Part shown: piece by piece, positions 22,571-32,994 of the stretch
Numbering within the stretch: position 1 is the stretch's first letter
Layout of the letters: the number at the start of each line of letters is the position of its first letter
Assembly: GCA_006176705.1 (NCBI GenBank)
Contig: QRFJ01005968.1
Location: forward strand, 62,001 to 126,000
Direction: 5' to 3'
Source of the DNA: Cocos nucifera
Lineage: Eukaryota; Streptophyta; Magnoliopsida; Arecales; Arecaceae
Length of the DNA: 64,000 nucleotides
The notes under the pieces: generated by a model
What the model was told of the DNA's origin: nothing
Database searches by the model: none
Seen by the model: the letters and a program-made list of their open reading frames with translations, nothing else
Position numbers and translations under genes: made by a program

Positions 22571-23655
22571 AGTTCTTCTCAAGTACTTAAGGATACATTT
22601 CACAGAAGTCCAGTGTTCTTCACCTGGATTTGACTGATATCTGCTTGTGACACTCACAGCATGGGCTATATCAGGTCGTGTACATAGCATGGCATACATG
22701 AGGCTCCCTATTGCAGAAGCATAAGGGATCTTGCTCATGCGTTCTATTTCCTCAGGTGTGCTGGGGCACATCTTCTTGGAAAGATGAATACCATGTCTGA
22801 AGGGTATTAATCCCCTCTTAGAGTTTTCCATACTAAACCTCTTTAGTACTTCCTCTATGTACATCTTCTGTGAAAGTCTAGCATCCTATTCGGTCTATCC
22901 CTATAGACCTTAATTCCTAGAATAAAGGATGCTTCACCTAGGTCTTTCATGGAGAATTCCTTGGACAACCACATCTTGACTGATGTCAACATGGGAATAT
23001 CATTCCCAATAAGGAGGATGTCATCCACGTACAATACGAGGAAGACAACAGCGCTCCCACTGACCCTTTTGAAAACACATGGTTCCTCTTCATTTTTGAT
23101 GAAACCAAACTTTTTGATCACATCATTGAAACGAGTGTTCCAGCTCCGAGATGCTTGCTTAAGTCCATATATGGACCTTTGCAGCTTGCAAACCTTGTGA
23201 TCAGTATCACTGGATGTGAAACCTAGCGGCTGTTCCATATAGATATCTTCCTCAAGATATCCATTTAGGAATGCCGTTTTCACGTCCATTTGCCATATTT
23301 CATAATCGAAATAGGCTGCAACAGCAAGCAATGTGCGGATGGATTTTAGCATAGCTACCGGGGAAAAGGTATCCTGATAGTCAATGCCTTCGCGTTGACT
23401 ATAACCTTTTGCCACCAGTCTAGCCTTGAATGTCTCCACATTCCCATCTGCACCAATCTTTCTCTTGAAGATCCATTTACACCCAATAGGTACTATACCT
23501 TCTGGTGGATCTACCAAGGTCCAGACTTGGTTTGAGTGCATCGAGTCGATCTCTGACTTCATTGCCTCAAGCCATTTCTCGGAGTCGATATCTGATATCG
23601 CCTCGTTGTAGGTTTTGGGATCATCACCATGAGCACCATTACCTATGAGGAACAT
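22526..23655 (-). pseudogene. A reverse transcriptase, near-complete with one frameshift
   Basis: RVT_2 copia reverse transcriptase. One open stretch (23655-22855) includes SEKWLEAMKSEIDSMHSNQV, WIFKRKIGADGNVETFKARL, MDVKTAFLNGYLEEDIYMEQ, YGLKQASRSW and the catalytic LYVDDILLIGND near 23010-23045. It ends in RMLDFHRRCT and a stop because one base is missing near 22875; the next frame (22864-22526) continues MYIEEVLKRFSMEN to the connection with RNase H. B carries the identical missing base, F does not. Confidence 0.9.
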
Positions 23656-24340
23656 TTCCTCTACATCCTCTGAAATAATACCTAAGTATCTTTCAGGGGG
23701 ACGGGAAAACTCTTTCCGATCTACGAGGTGGAGGAGGTAGTGTTCTTATTGGCTCAACCTGATTTGGTTCCACTTGGTCCTTAGCTCTTTCTGCTTGTGA
23801 GACTTTCTCATCAAGCTTAATCTGCTTTCCAATGCCACTATCTTGAATAAACTATTTTTCAAGAAATATGGCATGTCGACTCACAATCACATTGTGGTCT
23901 TCTGGAATGTAGAAATAGTATCCTAATGACTCTTTAGGATATCCTATGAATCGAGCTCTAAAGGACCTAAACTCTAACTTGTCCGCTTGTTGTCTTTTGA
24001 CATAAGCCGGACAACCCCAAATTCTGAGATGACTCAGACTTGGTTTCTTACCGTGCCATATCTCATACGGTGTGGTAGGAACGGTTTTAGAGGGAACCCT
24101 ATTCAGTAAATAGATTGAAGTTAATAATGAATGTCCCCAAAGAAAATCAGGGAGGTCTGTGAAGCTCATCATGGATCGAACCATATCCAATAGAGTCCGA
24201 TTTCTCCGTTCTGAAACCCCGTTGAGTTGAGGTGTTCCTGGTGGAGTCCATTGAGAGACTATGCCATTTTCCTTAAGATAGTCTAGGAATTCTCGGCTAA
24301 GGTATTCACCTCCTCGATCTGATCGAAGAACCTTAATGGG
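23656..24340 (-). pseudogene. A integrase C-terminal half and linker, with conserved TAG
   Basis: After a one-base insertion near 24340 the frame continues KVLRSDRGGEYLSREFLDYL, then GTPQLNGVSERRNRTLLDMV (including the core glutamate of D,D,E) and MRYGTVR/AYVKRQQADKLEF-type C-terminal sequence. SRHAIFLEK is followed by TAG at 23852-23854, then FIQDSGIGKQIKLDEKVS before another break into the RT frame. The same TAG occurs in F and B. Integrase would join the cDNA into chromosomes. Confidence 0.85.
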
Positions 24341-26000
24341 TTTTCCTAGTTTGTTTTTCTACTTCATGTCTGAATTCTTTGAACTTTTCAAAGGCTTCAG
24401 ACTTGTGTCTCATAAGATACACATACCCATACCTAGACAGATCATCGGTAAAGGTAATGAAGTAGACAAAATTGCCTCTAGCCGGCACATCAAATGGGCC
24501 GCACACATCAGTATGTACTAGGGCAAGGAGATCTGTGGCCCTCTCCCCATGTCCAACAAAAGGGAGTTTAGTCATTTTGCCTTGAAGACAAGATTCACAA
24601 GTTGGATATGACTCAAAAGTCAATGGACTCAATAGCCCATTTTTCTCCAATTTGTTAATCCTATCTTCTGCTATATGACCTAATCTCAGGTGCCATAGAT
24701 ATCTGTCGTTTGGACTATCCCTAGGTCGTTTGGCATTCACGTTTTGCTCGATAGTTAAAACAGGTACATCAATATGTAGCTGATAAAGACCATTAATAAG
24801 GAAACCATTTGCAATTTTATTTCTTTCATAAAGAATGTTACAATGGTCCTTAAAGAAGGTGATCACATAACCTTCTTGTGCTAAGCATGAAACAGAAATC
24901 AAATTCCTGCTAGCTGCAGGCACATAATAACAGTCTTTTAAAACTAAGTCTAAACCAGATGGTAATCGAAGAGGGTATGTTTCCATGGCTACTGCAGCAA
25001 CTCTTGCTCCATTATCGATGCGTAGGATCATGTCTCCATCCCTCAGCCTCCTGCTATCCTCAAGACCCTGCATAGAAGTGCACAGATGAGCACTAGAACC
25101 AGAGTCAAGCACCCAACTGGATGCAGAAGAAACCGTAAGGTTAGACTCAATAACGAGCATACCTCCAGAAGGACCTTCCTTCTTGTTCTTTAGGGTGGCC
25201 AGGTAAGTAGGGCAGTTCCGCTTCCAATGGCCGTCGCTGTTGCAATGGAAACACTTTCCTTTGCCATCGACCTTCTTCTTCGATTCTGCCTTCTTCTTCT
25301 TTGATCCTTCCACCTTTTGCTTTTTCACAGACTTCTTTTTCTTTCCATAAGACTTTCTTTTGGAAGAAGTCCGTTCCATAGCAAGAACTGAGCCTTTAGA
25401 ACCTTTCATAGAAAGCTCAGCGGTAACCAGCATATTCATCAACTCGGCCAAGGAATTTTGAAGTTTATGCATGTGGTAATTCATGATGAATTGCCCATAT
25501 GCATCAGTCAAGGATTGCAGAATAATATCGTTCTGCAAGTCCAAGTCCAACTTCACACCGAGCTTCTCAAGCTCTTCCATGTCCTTGATCATTGTCAGAC
25601 AGTGATCTTGGACTGACTGCCCATCACGCATCTTAGCCTTAAAAAGTCATTTCGTGACTTGATATTTGGCTGCGCGACTCTGTTCACCAAACATCTCCTG
25701 CAGGTGAGCCAACATTTGGCGAGCAGTCCCGATATCTTCATGTTGGCGCTGGAGCTCATCAGACATCGAGCCCAACATGTAGTATCTGGCCTTATTGTCT
25801 TCGTCAATCCATTTTTCCAGAGACGCTCTCTGTTCAACAGTGGATGGACGAGCTGGTAAGGTGGGAGGGTCCTGGTCCAAAACATGTGTTAACTTCTCTG
25901 AACCCAAAACAATTTTGTAGTTCCTGAGCCAATCTTTATAATTGGGTCCAGTCAGTCTATGTGTGTCTAGGATACGTGCCAGTGGGTTGGACGCAGACAT
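24333..26000 (-). pseudogene. A gag, protease and integrase N-terminus
   Basis: ATG at 26000 (MSASNPLARILDTHRL) starts Gag with LTGPNYKDWLRNYKIVL, interrupted by one in-frame TGA near 25648 and then open for 432 codons. Later landmarks: lysine-rich stretch near 25300, zinc knuckle CFHCNSDGHWKRNC (CX2CX4HX4C intact) near 25230, protease WVLDSGSSAHLC near 25100 (D-S-G active site), pre-integrase HLRLGHIAEDRINKL near 24680 and CESCLQGKMTK near 24590, and integrase core VHTDVCGPFDVPARGNFVYF near 24500. The frame ends at 24333 through a one-base insertion. This is the best-preserved Gag-Pol portion in the window. Confidence 0.9.
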
Positions 26001-27857
26001 TTTTCTATAGAGAGTCAAAGATTCTAGTTAGATACTGTAATTTTGACTTGACCAATTTATTTAGGGATTTTATTTTTAAACAAATTAGCTCCCACTATTT
26101 TCTCGGATCCCTACACTCCCTCTGTAGAGATGCGAAAATCTCCGCGATTGATGATTTCTAGTGGGTGGTGCGGTCTCACCAACTGACTCATCACCTCACC
26201 TAACAGTTATTGGTGATGGGTTAGCCAATGAGTGAACAACTCTTGTTCAATGATTCTCTAATCATGGTGCACCCAAACTTGGTCTCTAATTCATGAATCT
26301 CACCGTATCCAGAATATTGATCCACTCCTTAGTTAAGTCAGACCCACCATTTGCATAGACTGGGTTCCTAATTGGGTCTCTCACCGTATCCGGAATATTG
26401 AGCCCAACTCATCCTCCAGCCCATAGCATCCAATGCCTAATAGACATGGTTGCATCTTCCCGGTGCAACTGAGCCACTGTATCCAGTCGAGAACAATCAA
26501 CCCCGGGAAGGGCCCGCACGTCTACAATGGTGGAAGACCTCAGACTTAATCTTTTCTTAGGGAGAATTGATTCAGGTCTCATTAAACTAGACTTGGCTTA
26601 GTCATAACAATTATGACTAACCTAGTGGCATGGGTCAGCTCGGATTATTGACCACCTCAGATCAGAACTGTGTCAACAGATATGGCCAGGTAAGTGAGAC
26701 CGGTGGAAGGAATATGCCGTTAACTCGTACAAGAACGCATTCAGGTCGAGTAGCTTCCAATTAAAAACCAGTCGGTCGTCTATGCCAAACTTACCTTAGA
26801 CACCAAATTATTGAGTCAGAACCAATTGGGTTAGCCTACAATCCAGACTCTAACCTCTGAGCCTAATTAGGTCTTGCTTGATCGTGACTCGATCTTGACC
26901 CAGACTTAATCCTATTAGGCTGGTCAATTTAAGCATTGTTGATCCCATCTAACCAACTCTTGATTCGGTTTGATCAACCGCTTAGACCTAATTGAGCTAC
27001 CCAAGCCCGAACCCAGTATTATGAATATGTCTTAGATCTGAAATTCTCAATTTTAGACCTAATTAATATTTCCATAAACTTAATTCTTAATTAAGTTGGG
27101 TTCATAAACAAAATATGCACAATAAATCCTAGGGTTTCAGGATCTAGGGTTTTGCAGAAAGTAAGTTTTGGGTTTCTGATTAAGGACGAACACGCAGCAC
27201 CCCTACACGTCATAAGAACACCCCATCGAATGGGAAGAGAGGGCCTTTAAACCCTTCTTCGTTCTTATGATCGGACGGCCAAGAGGAACGCCTTAATCAG
27301 GAACATTCAATACTACAAAACAATATCAGATCTATATCATATATCTCATATATAAAGTAGATCTAATCATGGCATATTTTGCATACATCTCATGTATCAT
27401 AATCATGCATGTTTTCAGATCTAAATTATCTCATAATAATCTAAAAAATTAGATTTAAATTGATCTAATCAAAATAAATTCTAATCTAGACAATTATGTA
27501 GAACTATTCTACAACTAGTCTAGTCATGCATCTATCATATCTCATATGATATTTAAAATTAAATAATTTTTATTTGCTATTTATCAGATGTTATTATAAC
27601 ACTTATAATATCAGAAAATAGTAAATAAGAAGATCTAAAATATGATTTAATCAGATTAAATCAAAGACATGCAAAACTATTCTATAGAACTATTCTATTC
27701 TAGAACTAGTCATGCATATCTTCATGTTCTTAGATCCAAATCATTTAATTTTAATTTTTCTGATTTTAGATCTGATCACATCTCATGTGACATCTAAAAT
27801 CACTTTATTTTCTAATTAAAATAAAATTAAAATCAGATCTAAACAATTTAGAACCAT
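26001..27857 (-). other. A untranslated leader
   Basis: About 1.86 kb between primer-binding site and gag, collinear with E and B. No credible protein. ACCGTATCC(A/G)GAATATTGA appears twice near 26310 and 26390. Confidence 0.7.
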
Positions 27858-27870
27858 GGCTCTGATACCA
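27858..27870 (-). other. A primer-binding site (initiator tRNA-Met)
   Basis: Minus strand TGGTATCAGAGCC, perfect canonical sequence, two bases from the LTR piece at 27873. Confidence 0.9.
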
Positions 27871-27872
27871 GT

Positions 27873-29331
27873 TGAAGGGAAATCCTGATTTCCCGGTCCA
27901 GGTTCGTCCAGATCTGATTAGATCAAGAGATATATTTCAAAAATTTTCTCTTGATCTCAATCAGATCTTGATATGTTTTAGATCTGATTCTTATTATTTT
28001 AATAAATAAAATAAAACAAGATAAATTAAATCAAATTTAATTTACCTGATTTGGGTAATCCTATTACCCTGTAGATGATCCTGATTGCAGCGGAAGGTTC
28101 TGGATCTTAGCCACGCAAGCGCCTGGCCTCTACCGGTATCCACTCGGGTTGGATCTAGAGATCCTCTTCTTCTCTATCACACCTCCAAAAATCAGATCTG
28201 GATCTGATCTGGAGGATCTTCAAAACTCTTTTGAAGATCTGCAGTCGTCCTTTTGCAGCAGCGCAGCCTTCTTGCTTTTGATCGCCTTTCCTTGATCTGA
28301 ATCGCACCAACCTAAATCCAAAACACTTTTGGACGTGGAGAGCAAGGGGAGAAGAGACTATGGCATGGAGAAGGAGGGGAGAGGCAGCCTTGGGGCGTGT
28401 CTAATTTCATTCACTTTTAGGGTTGGGCGCAGGGTCTTATTTATAGACCTCTTGTGATCCAACTCCTCTTCCTCTCAACCAATCACAACCCTTTGTGAAA
28501 TCAGATCTAAATCTGATTGGTTGGAATAGAGACCCCTGGATTCCTCCTTAGAGGGCGCCTAAGACCAGTCAAACTGGATTCTTAGTAGAACTCTGATTGG
28601 AATCCAAAAGGGAGGATGGAGTCCTTGTCCAACAAGGACTCCTAGGCGCCTCCTACTTGGGCTCACGCCACCCTTGGCGTGCGCCCTTCTCCTTGCCAGG
28701 TTCTGGCAGGGGGACAGGCCCCCACCAGCTCTCCAATAGGTGCATGACATGTGGTCAAAAGTCAAAGGGTCAATGGTCAACGTTTGACCAGTCAAAGGTA
28801 GACTTTTGACCAAAGTCAAAGAACAAGAAATGGCAGGTGACCAAAAATGGCAGGTAATGTCTTACAAATAAGACAACCTATTCTGACTTGGACAACCTCC
28901 AGTCAGACCATATGAAGGCCTCTGATTGAGCACAAACTCCTTTGGCTCAGTCAGGACAACTTATTTATGATAGTAAAAGAAGAACGTTAGGTTCAATCGA
29001 GTGCTAGCACGATTTCCTTGAACCTAATTGAATCTCATTCAGATCAATTGAACTAGATCAGTTTAATTGATGATCACTAGATTCAAACCCTTGTTTGTGT
29101 GACCCAGTTAGGTTCAGTTCTGTATGGTAATGGGATATGTCATGATCTCTATCATAGACATCATCGAAACTCCTTTCGATGGATCAGAACTCTTCTGATT
29201 CGAACAGCTAGAATGATCGATCATCTAAATCATTCTAATTGCTCCCAAAATCCATCAGTGACACCTAGCAGTATATGATGGCAACCCATCAGAGCTGAAT
29301 GCGAACCTCTTGGTGCAGCTACCTGTGTGAT
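27873..29331 (-). repeat. A, LTR positions about 817-2289, minus sense
   Basis: Begins TGAAGGG beside the primer-binding site, as in a normal 5' LTR of a minus-strand element, and follows B 44214 onward to GCAGCTACCTGTGTGAT at 29331. LTR position 817 is then joined to an inverted copy of the LTR end. A TATAAATA box is at 28438-28445 (minus). Its last 340 bp match the 21102-22256 piece in inverted orientation, including the private variant CATAGACATCATCG. Confidence 0.85.
28438..28445 (-). promoter_or_regulatory. TATA box of the P-family LTR (A copy)
   Basis: TATAAATA on the minus strand. Related copies have TATATAAA at the same place (E near 2643, B at 44769 and 60930). Position inside the LTR suits the RNA polymerase II promoter of the element. 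Confidence 0.5.
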
Positions 29332-29634
29332 AGAGAAGAAGAGGATCTCCAGATCTAACCCGAGTGGATACCGGTAGAGGCCAGGCGCTTGCGTGGCTAA
29401 GATCCAGAACCTTCCGCTGCAATCAGGATCATCTATAGGGTAATATGATTACCCAAATCAGGTAAATTGAATTTGATTTAATTTATCTTGTTTTGTTTTA
29501 TTTATTAAAATAATAAGAATCAGATCTGAAATATATCAAGATCTGATTGAGATCAAGAGAAAATTTTTGAAATATATCTCTTGATCTAATCAGATCTGGA
29601 CGAACCTGGACCGAAAAATCAGGATTTCCCTTCA
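29325..29634 (+). repeat. A, inverted terminal 310 bp of the LTR, plus sense
   Basis: Reverse complement of 27873-28181, about ten differences by eye, ending at the true LTR terminus CCCTTCA. The junction with the preceding piece shares GTGTGAT (29325-29331), also found at the matching point of the other arm (28175-28181), so seven bases of homology mark the switch. Confidence 0.85.
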
Positions 29635-29639
29635 GCTTC
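29635..29639. repeat. Right target-site duplication of A (GCTTC)
   Basis: Matches 21097-21101. After removing A and one copy, the G1 LTR reads through as ...TCTCAAGCTTCGACTGAC. Confidence 0.9.
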
Positions 29640-29771
29640 GACTGACTAAAGCATTAGAGGGTCTCCCATTAGAAAACTCTCGATGAGTGTGGACATCCTT
29701 TGCAAGTTCGCCCCAGCATCTAGCTCTAGCTGCATCAATATCCTACTGGAGACTTGTAGCAATAGGATTCA
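29640..29771 (+). repeat. G1 3' LTR, right portion
   Basis: Continues the LTR after A. Matches G2 43960-44114 through CTCTCGATGAGTGTGGAC and GACTTGTAGCAATAG, ending at ATTCA near 29771. The next five bases, AAGGA, would be the target duplication if this end is right; the partner is not in the window. Confidence 0.65.
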
Positions 29772-30480
29772 AAGGAAGAGAAAAAGAATCTAATTTGTAT
29801 GAGCAAAGAGACTGGAATTAAGACTTTTGATAATGACAATGATATTTAGACATAACAACAGGAATGATGTTACTTGATCTCGATCATAGGCTATAAGGGC
29901 AGAAAATGCACAGAGTTGAATCAACTGGCTGGCTCCTAAGACTTCTCATTCTCTTCCATTAGGCATCATCTGAAAGTGATGACGAGTTCATGACAGCACA
30001 TAGATACCACCCCATTCTGCTACGACGCACATCAACATCCCATGACTAATAGTAGTGCACATAGGATGCTGATTTGACTGGAGTTGTATCTTTCACGTCT
30101 AAGAAGGATTCACCTTTCATCACATGAACCACCATTGGATCACTAACTAAATAGATCTCAAAGTACTCCAAACTCTACCATGCATCCATCTTTATAAATC
30201 CCAAACCGAATAGTAGATGATATAATGATAGATTTGTTCAAATGATGGTGAATCATTTTTTCGCTTGAAAGATACAACCCTATCCCATTTTGAGTTGCCA
30301 TCAATGTTGAAATATGTCAAAGAAGTAGGGTTAGATGCAAGCACAACCAACTCATTGATTACCATAACTTTCCTCCTTAGTGAGAATTGCTATGCAATTG
30401 AAGTAATTTCATTGCTTTGATTAGCTTTGCTGCATAAGAGGATGTGAGAGGGACAAAAATTGAATGGATAAAATTTATTT
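29772..30480 (-). other. Unassigned DNA with a degraded coding-like stretch
   Basis: No repeat family recognised. On the minus strand about 30380-30190 translates without stops as RKVMVINELVVLASNPTSLT and onward (LTYFNIDGNSKWDRVVSF), then a stop. In another frame YLVSDPMVVHVMKGESFLDV is readable near 30165-30090. The composition looks protein-like, but I cannot name a family and no start or splice sites are evident. It could be a gene relic or chance. Confidence 0.25.
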
Positions 30481-30509
30481 TGGTTCAAATTCAAAAAATA
30501 TCCTTAGCA

Positions 30510-32330
30510 TGCAGTTTTGAATGAATAACCTAATTGTTTCCTAGAGGCGACAACCCAAGAGGATGAATTGGATTTCTCAAAAATTAATAAATACTTGTGC
30601 CCAAACATAATTTTGAAAGTGTTCACAACAATGCTTAGTAGAAAATAAATGAGCAGTAAAAGAATAAAAGTAAAGACAATCACTTTGTCCACTCCCCAAG
30701 ATAATGGTTCAATGCTCAACTCAGCACCTTTGTCCACTCCCCAAGATAATCCACTTGAAAATTTTAACTATAGTCCCATAAGATTATAGTTCGATTATTT
30801 TTACTGGTATATAATTTAATCCAGTTGATTTTTTTAGGCTCACCAATCAAAATCTTTTAACAAATTATTTTCTCAGACTCACCATCAATCCAATTGATTT
30901 TCACTGGCTCACTAACCAATATCTTATAATATCAAATTTTTGACTTAGACCAACCCTCAAAACTCAAGTTTCTTTTCCATGAAACTTATTACAATAGATA
31001 AAGAAAAATATACAAGAATCTAAAGCACAAAGAATAAAATCTTTAAACTCTTGAAGAAATTGGAATGGTTGAGTTCTTGAATACGTTGACTTCTTCCTTG
31101 AATGCTAAAAAAGGATTGATGGAGACTTGAATACTTTTGCTCGATGGTTATTGACTCAATTAAGTATACACTTCCTCTTTTTTGTGTTGAGTAAATGTGG
31201 GAAGGTGAAAATTGAAAACTCTTGGAATGTCCTTCCACTCTCTTCTTTTTTTGATTTTTATGCAATAGTTTGAATATTTTCTTCCATAAATTTAGTTGCT
31301 TAGTTCCCACCAATTTGGATTTTCCATATTTATAGGGCCTCAAAAATGGTTAGAATTAGCACATTAGCCTTTGAAAGCTCAAAAATAGCCATTTGACACA
31401 AAATATGGCTGTTTGAAATAGTTTGAAAAACCAACAATTATGCTATCAGAATTCTATGAATTGGCTTATCCAAAATCTTAGTCGGCCAAGATAAAGTGCT
31501 GTGTCGGCTAAATGAAACTCTTGGTTGGCTTAGGAATAGATACATATTTTTTTGCTTTCTGCCTATTTTGTCTATCTAAGACTAGGTCAACTTAGATATC
31601 TTCTTAGTGGGCTAACTCCATGACTTGGTCGATTAACTTATTTTTTGGGTTATGTTAGAGAACTTATGAACTTTTATTACTTTCTATCTTCTTCTGCTTC
31701 TGAGACTGAGTCGACTATCCCATTCTTTGAGTCAGCTAAGTTTCCATCTTAGTCGGCTATCTTGTTTTCATGATTGGCTTAGGAGAATATCTAAAATCTT
31801 CATTCTTCTATCTTCAACATAAGTTTAAGGCTGAGTCAGCTATCCATTTATGTGAGTATGCTATAACCCTATCTTGGTCGGTTCAGAAGAATGCTTAGTT
31901 GACTAAGAGAGAAAGATTGAATTCAACATCCTTCTATTTTTTTTCTTGAACTGAGACTGGATCGGCTAAATTTCTATCTTGATAGACTTAGAGGCATGCC
32001 AGGCATGCCAAAAGTAATTTTCTTTATTTTTGAATAGCCTTCTTTGTTCAAAGATATTTTCGGCTAGACTTGTCTTCTCAAAATTAATTTTTGAATAGAA
32101 AATCTGGTTGAGAAGTCTTTCTAGATTAGACTTTCCTTTTTACAATTCCTTTCAAGCTAAAATTAGTTTCTTTGCTTCCAAAACTTGAAAATCTGATTTT
32201 GGAAACATGAATTTACTCAAATTTTGAAAAGACTTCTTCTTGAATAAGATCAACCATTGAATATTATAAGAAATCCTATAATCACTCTCACAAGTATCAT
32301 TAATAACTATAATTTATACTCAAACTCTTT
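30510..32330 (-). repeat. Sirevirus-like LTR remnant
   Basis: Minus-strand features resemble LTRs of the SIRE/Maximus copia lineage: a start-side block ACTTTGATGGTGTCAAAAG near 32325, many dispersed GTCGGCTAAG / GACTAAGTCGGC-type words between 31470 and 31990, a TATA box CTATAAATATGG near 31327-31338, repeated CTTGGGGAGTGGACAAAG (30683-30705 and 30728-30750) and an end-side block CCAATTCATCCTCTTGGGTT near 30555. No primer-binding site or polypurine tract adjoins, so it would be a solo or truncated LTR with approximate edges. Confidence 0.45.
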
Positions 32331-32619
32331 TGACACCATCAAAGTTAATTCTTGGGCTAATATTAATATTTAGGATGCAACCACAAAAACCACTAGGATG
32401 ATGGTAGCATCATCAAAAAACTTTTTACATCAATAAATTATGTCATTTAAAGTATATTGTGACAAAAAATATTTTATTGATTCATTCTTTTCATATAAAA
32501 ATTGATCTTTTCTACTTTGATAGAAAATAATAGGTAAATATATTTCTTTTTTTATGTTATTTTTAAATTTTATTATTTAAAATATAAAAAAAATCAGTAG
32601 CTTCTTCATGTTCTAACAT
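32331..32619. other. AT-rich spacer
   Basis: About 290 bp of AT-rich sequence with no ORF or repeat recognised. Confidence 0.4.
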
Positions 32620-32994
32620 TTAGGGTGTATTTGGTTTGCATCTAGAATTTGATTCAAAATCAAAATAGGAATGAATTGGAATGACCATATTACTCGATGG
32701 TTTTATTCATGACTAGAATTAAAATTGAAATAAAAAAATGAATTAAATAGAAAGGTATTTTGAAAAATCAATTAAATAAAGAAGTATTTTTTAAAATTTA
32801 TTTTTAAAGGAAACCTAGAGAATAGAATTTGAATACCGTGGGGAGAGCAAAGGTTGGGTTTGGGGGCACTGGTATATTCTGGATCCCCCTTAAAATCAAA
32901 ATGGGATGGAACTCCTCCCAACCAAATGGCTAGAATGGGAGTCACTCACTCCCATTCCTAAGAGTTCAACTCCTTCCAACCAAACATATCCTTA
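32620..32994. mobile_element. Tourist/Harbinger-type MITE, 369 bp
   Basis: TTA target duplications at 32620-32622 and 32992-32994 flank terminal inverted repeats GGGTGTATTTGGTT (left) and AACCAAACATATCC (right), pairing at 12 of 14 positions. The length (32623-32991), lack of coding capacity, TTA duplication and GG(G/C)...TTTGGTT end fit nonautonomous PIF/Harbinger (Tourist-like) elements. It would be moved in trans by a Harbinger transposase. Confidence 0.75.

Larger units (their letters stand above)
21102..29634. mobile_element. Copia element A (P family), internally inverted
   Basis: Outer ends are TGTTAGATA at 21102 and CCCTTCA at 29634, the normal start and end of a P-family LTR in plus orientation, flanked by identical GCTTC. 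Inside the order is not normal: LTR positions 1-1160 in plus sense, then the whole internal region in minus sense, then LTR positions about 817-2289 in minus sense, then positions about 1985-2289 again in plus sense. LTR positions 817-1160 and 1985-2289 are thus both present twice as inverted repeats. Because the outer ends and duplication are correct, the rearranged molecule probably formed before or during integration. The repeated pieces differ by only about 2-3% by eye, less than the LTR pairs of B, C, D or F. Confidence 0.85.
14971..29771 (+). mobile_element. Gypsy-type element G1, 3' part, split by element A
   Basis: The DNA right of D holds a Transposase_28-like ORF, a second coiled-coil ORF, two tandem-repeat arrays and an LTR starting TGTTATAAAGG at 20517. 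That LTR is homologous to the LTR at 43430 in G2, and the A insertion splits it at 21101/29640. LTR orientation and order suit the 3' end of a plus-strand Gypsy element. No RT or integrase is visible in this part; the left end and any 5' LTR lie beyond D and E. Treating the ORF region and the LTR as one element is an inference from order and a purine-rich GAAAGTAGGAGCCAAG before the LTR. Confidence 0.6.

Noticed and set aside
31020..31343. 107-codon minus-strand ORF
   Set aside because: Lysine/serine-rich, no domain, inside the Sirevirus-like LTR just downstream of its TATA box. It may be part of the LTR transcript but not a protein gene.
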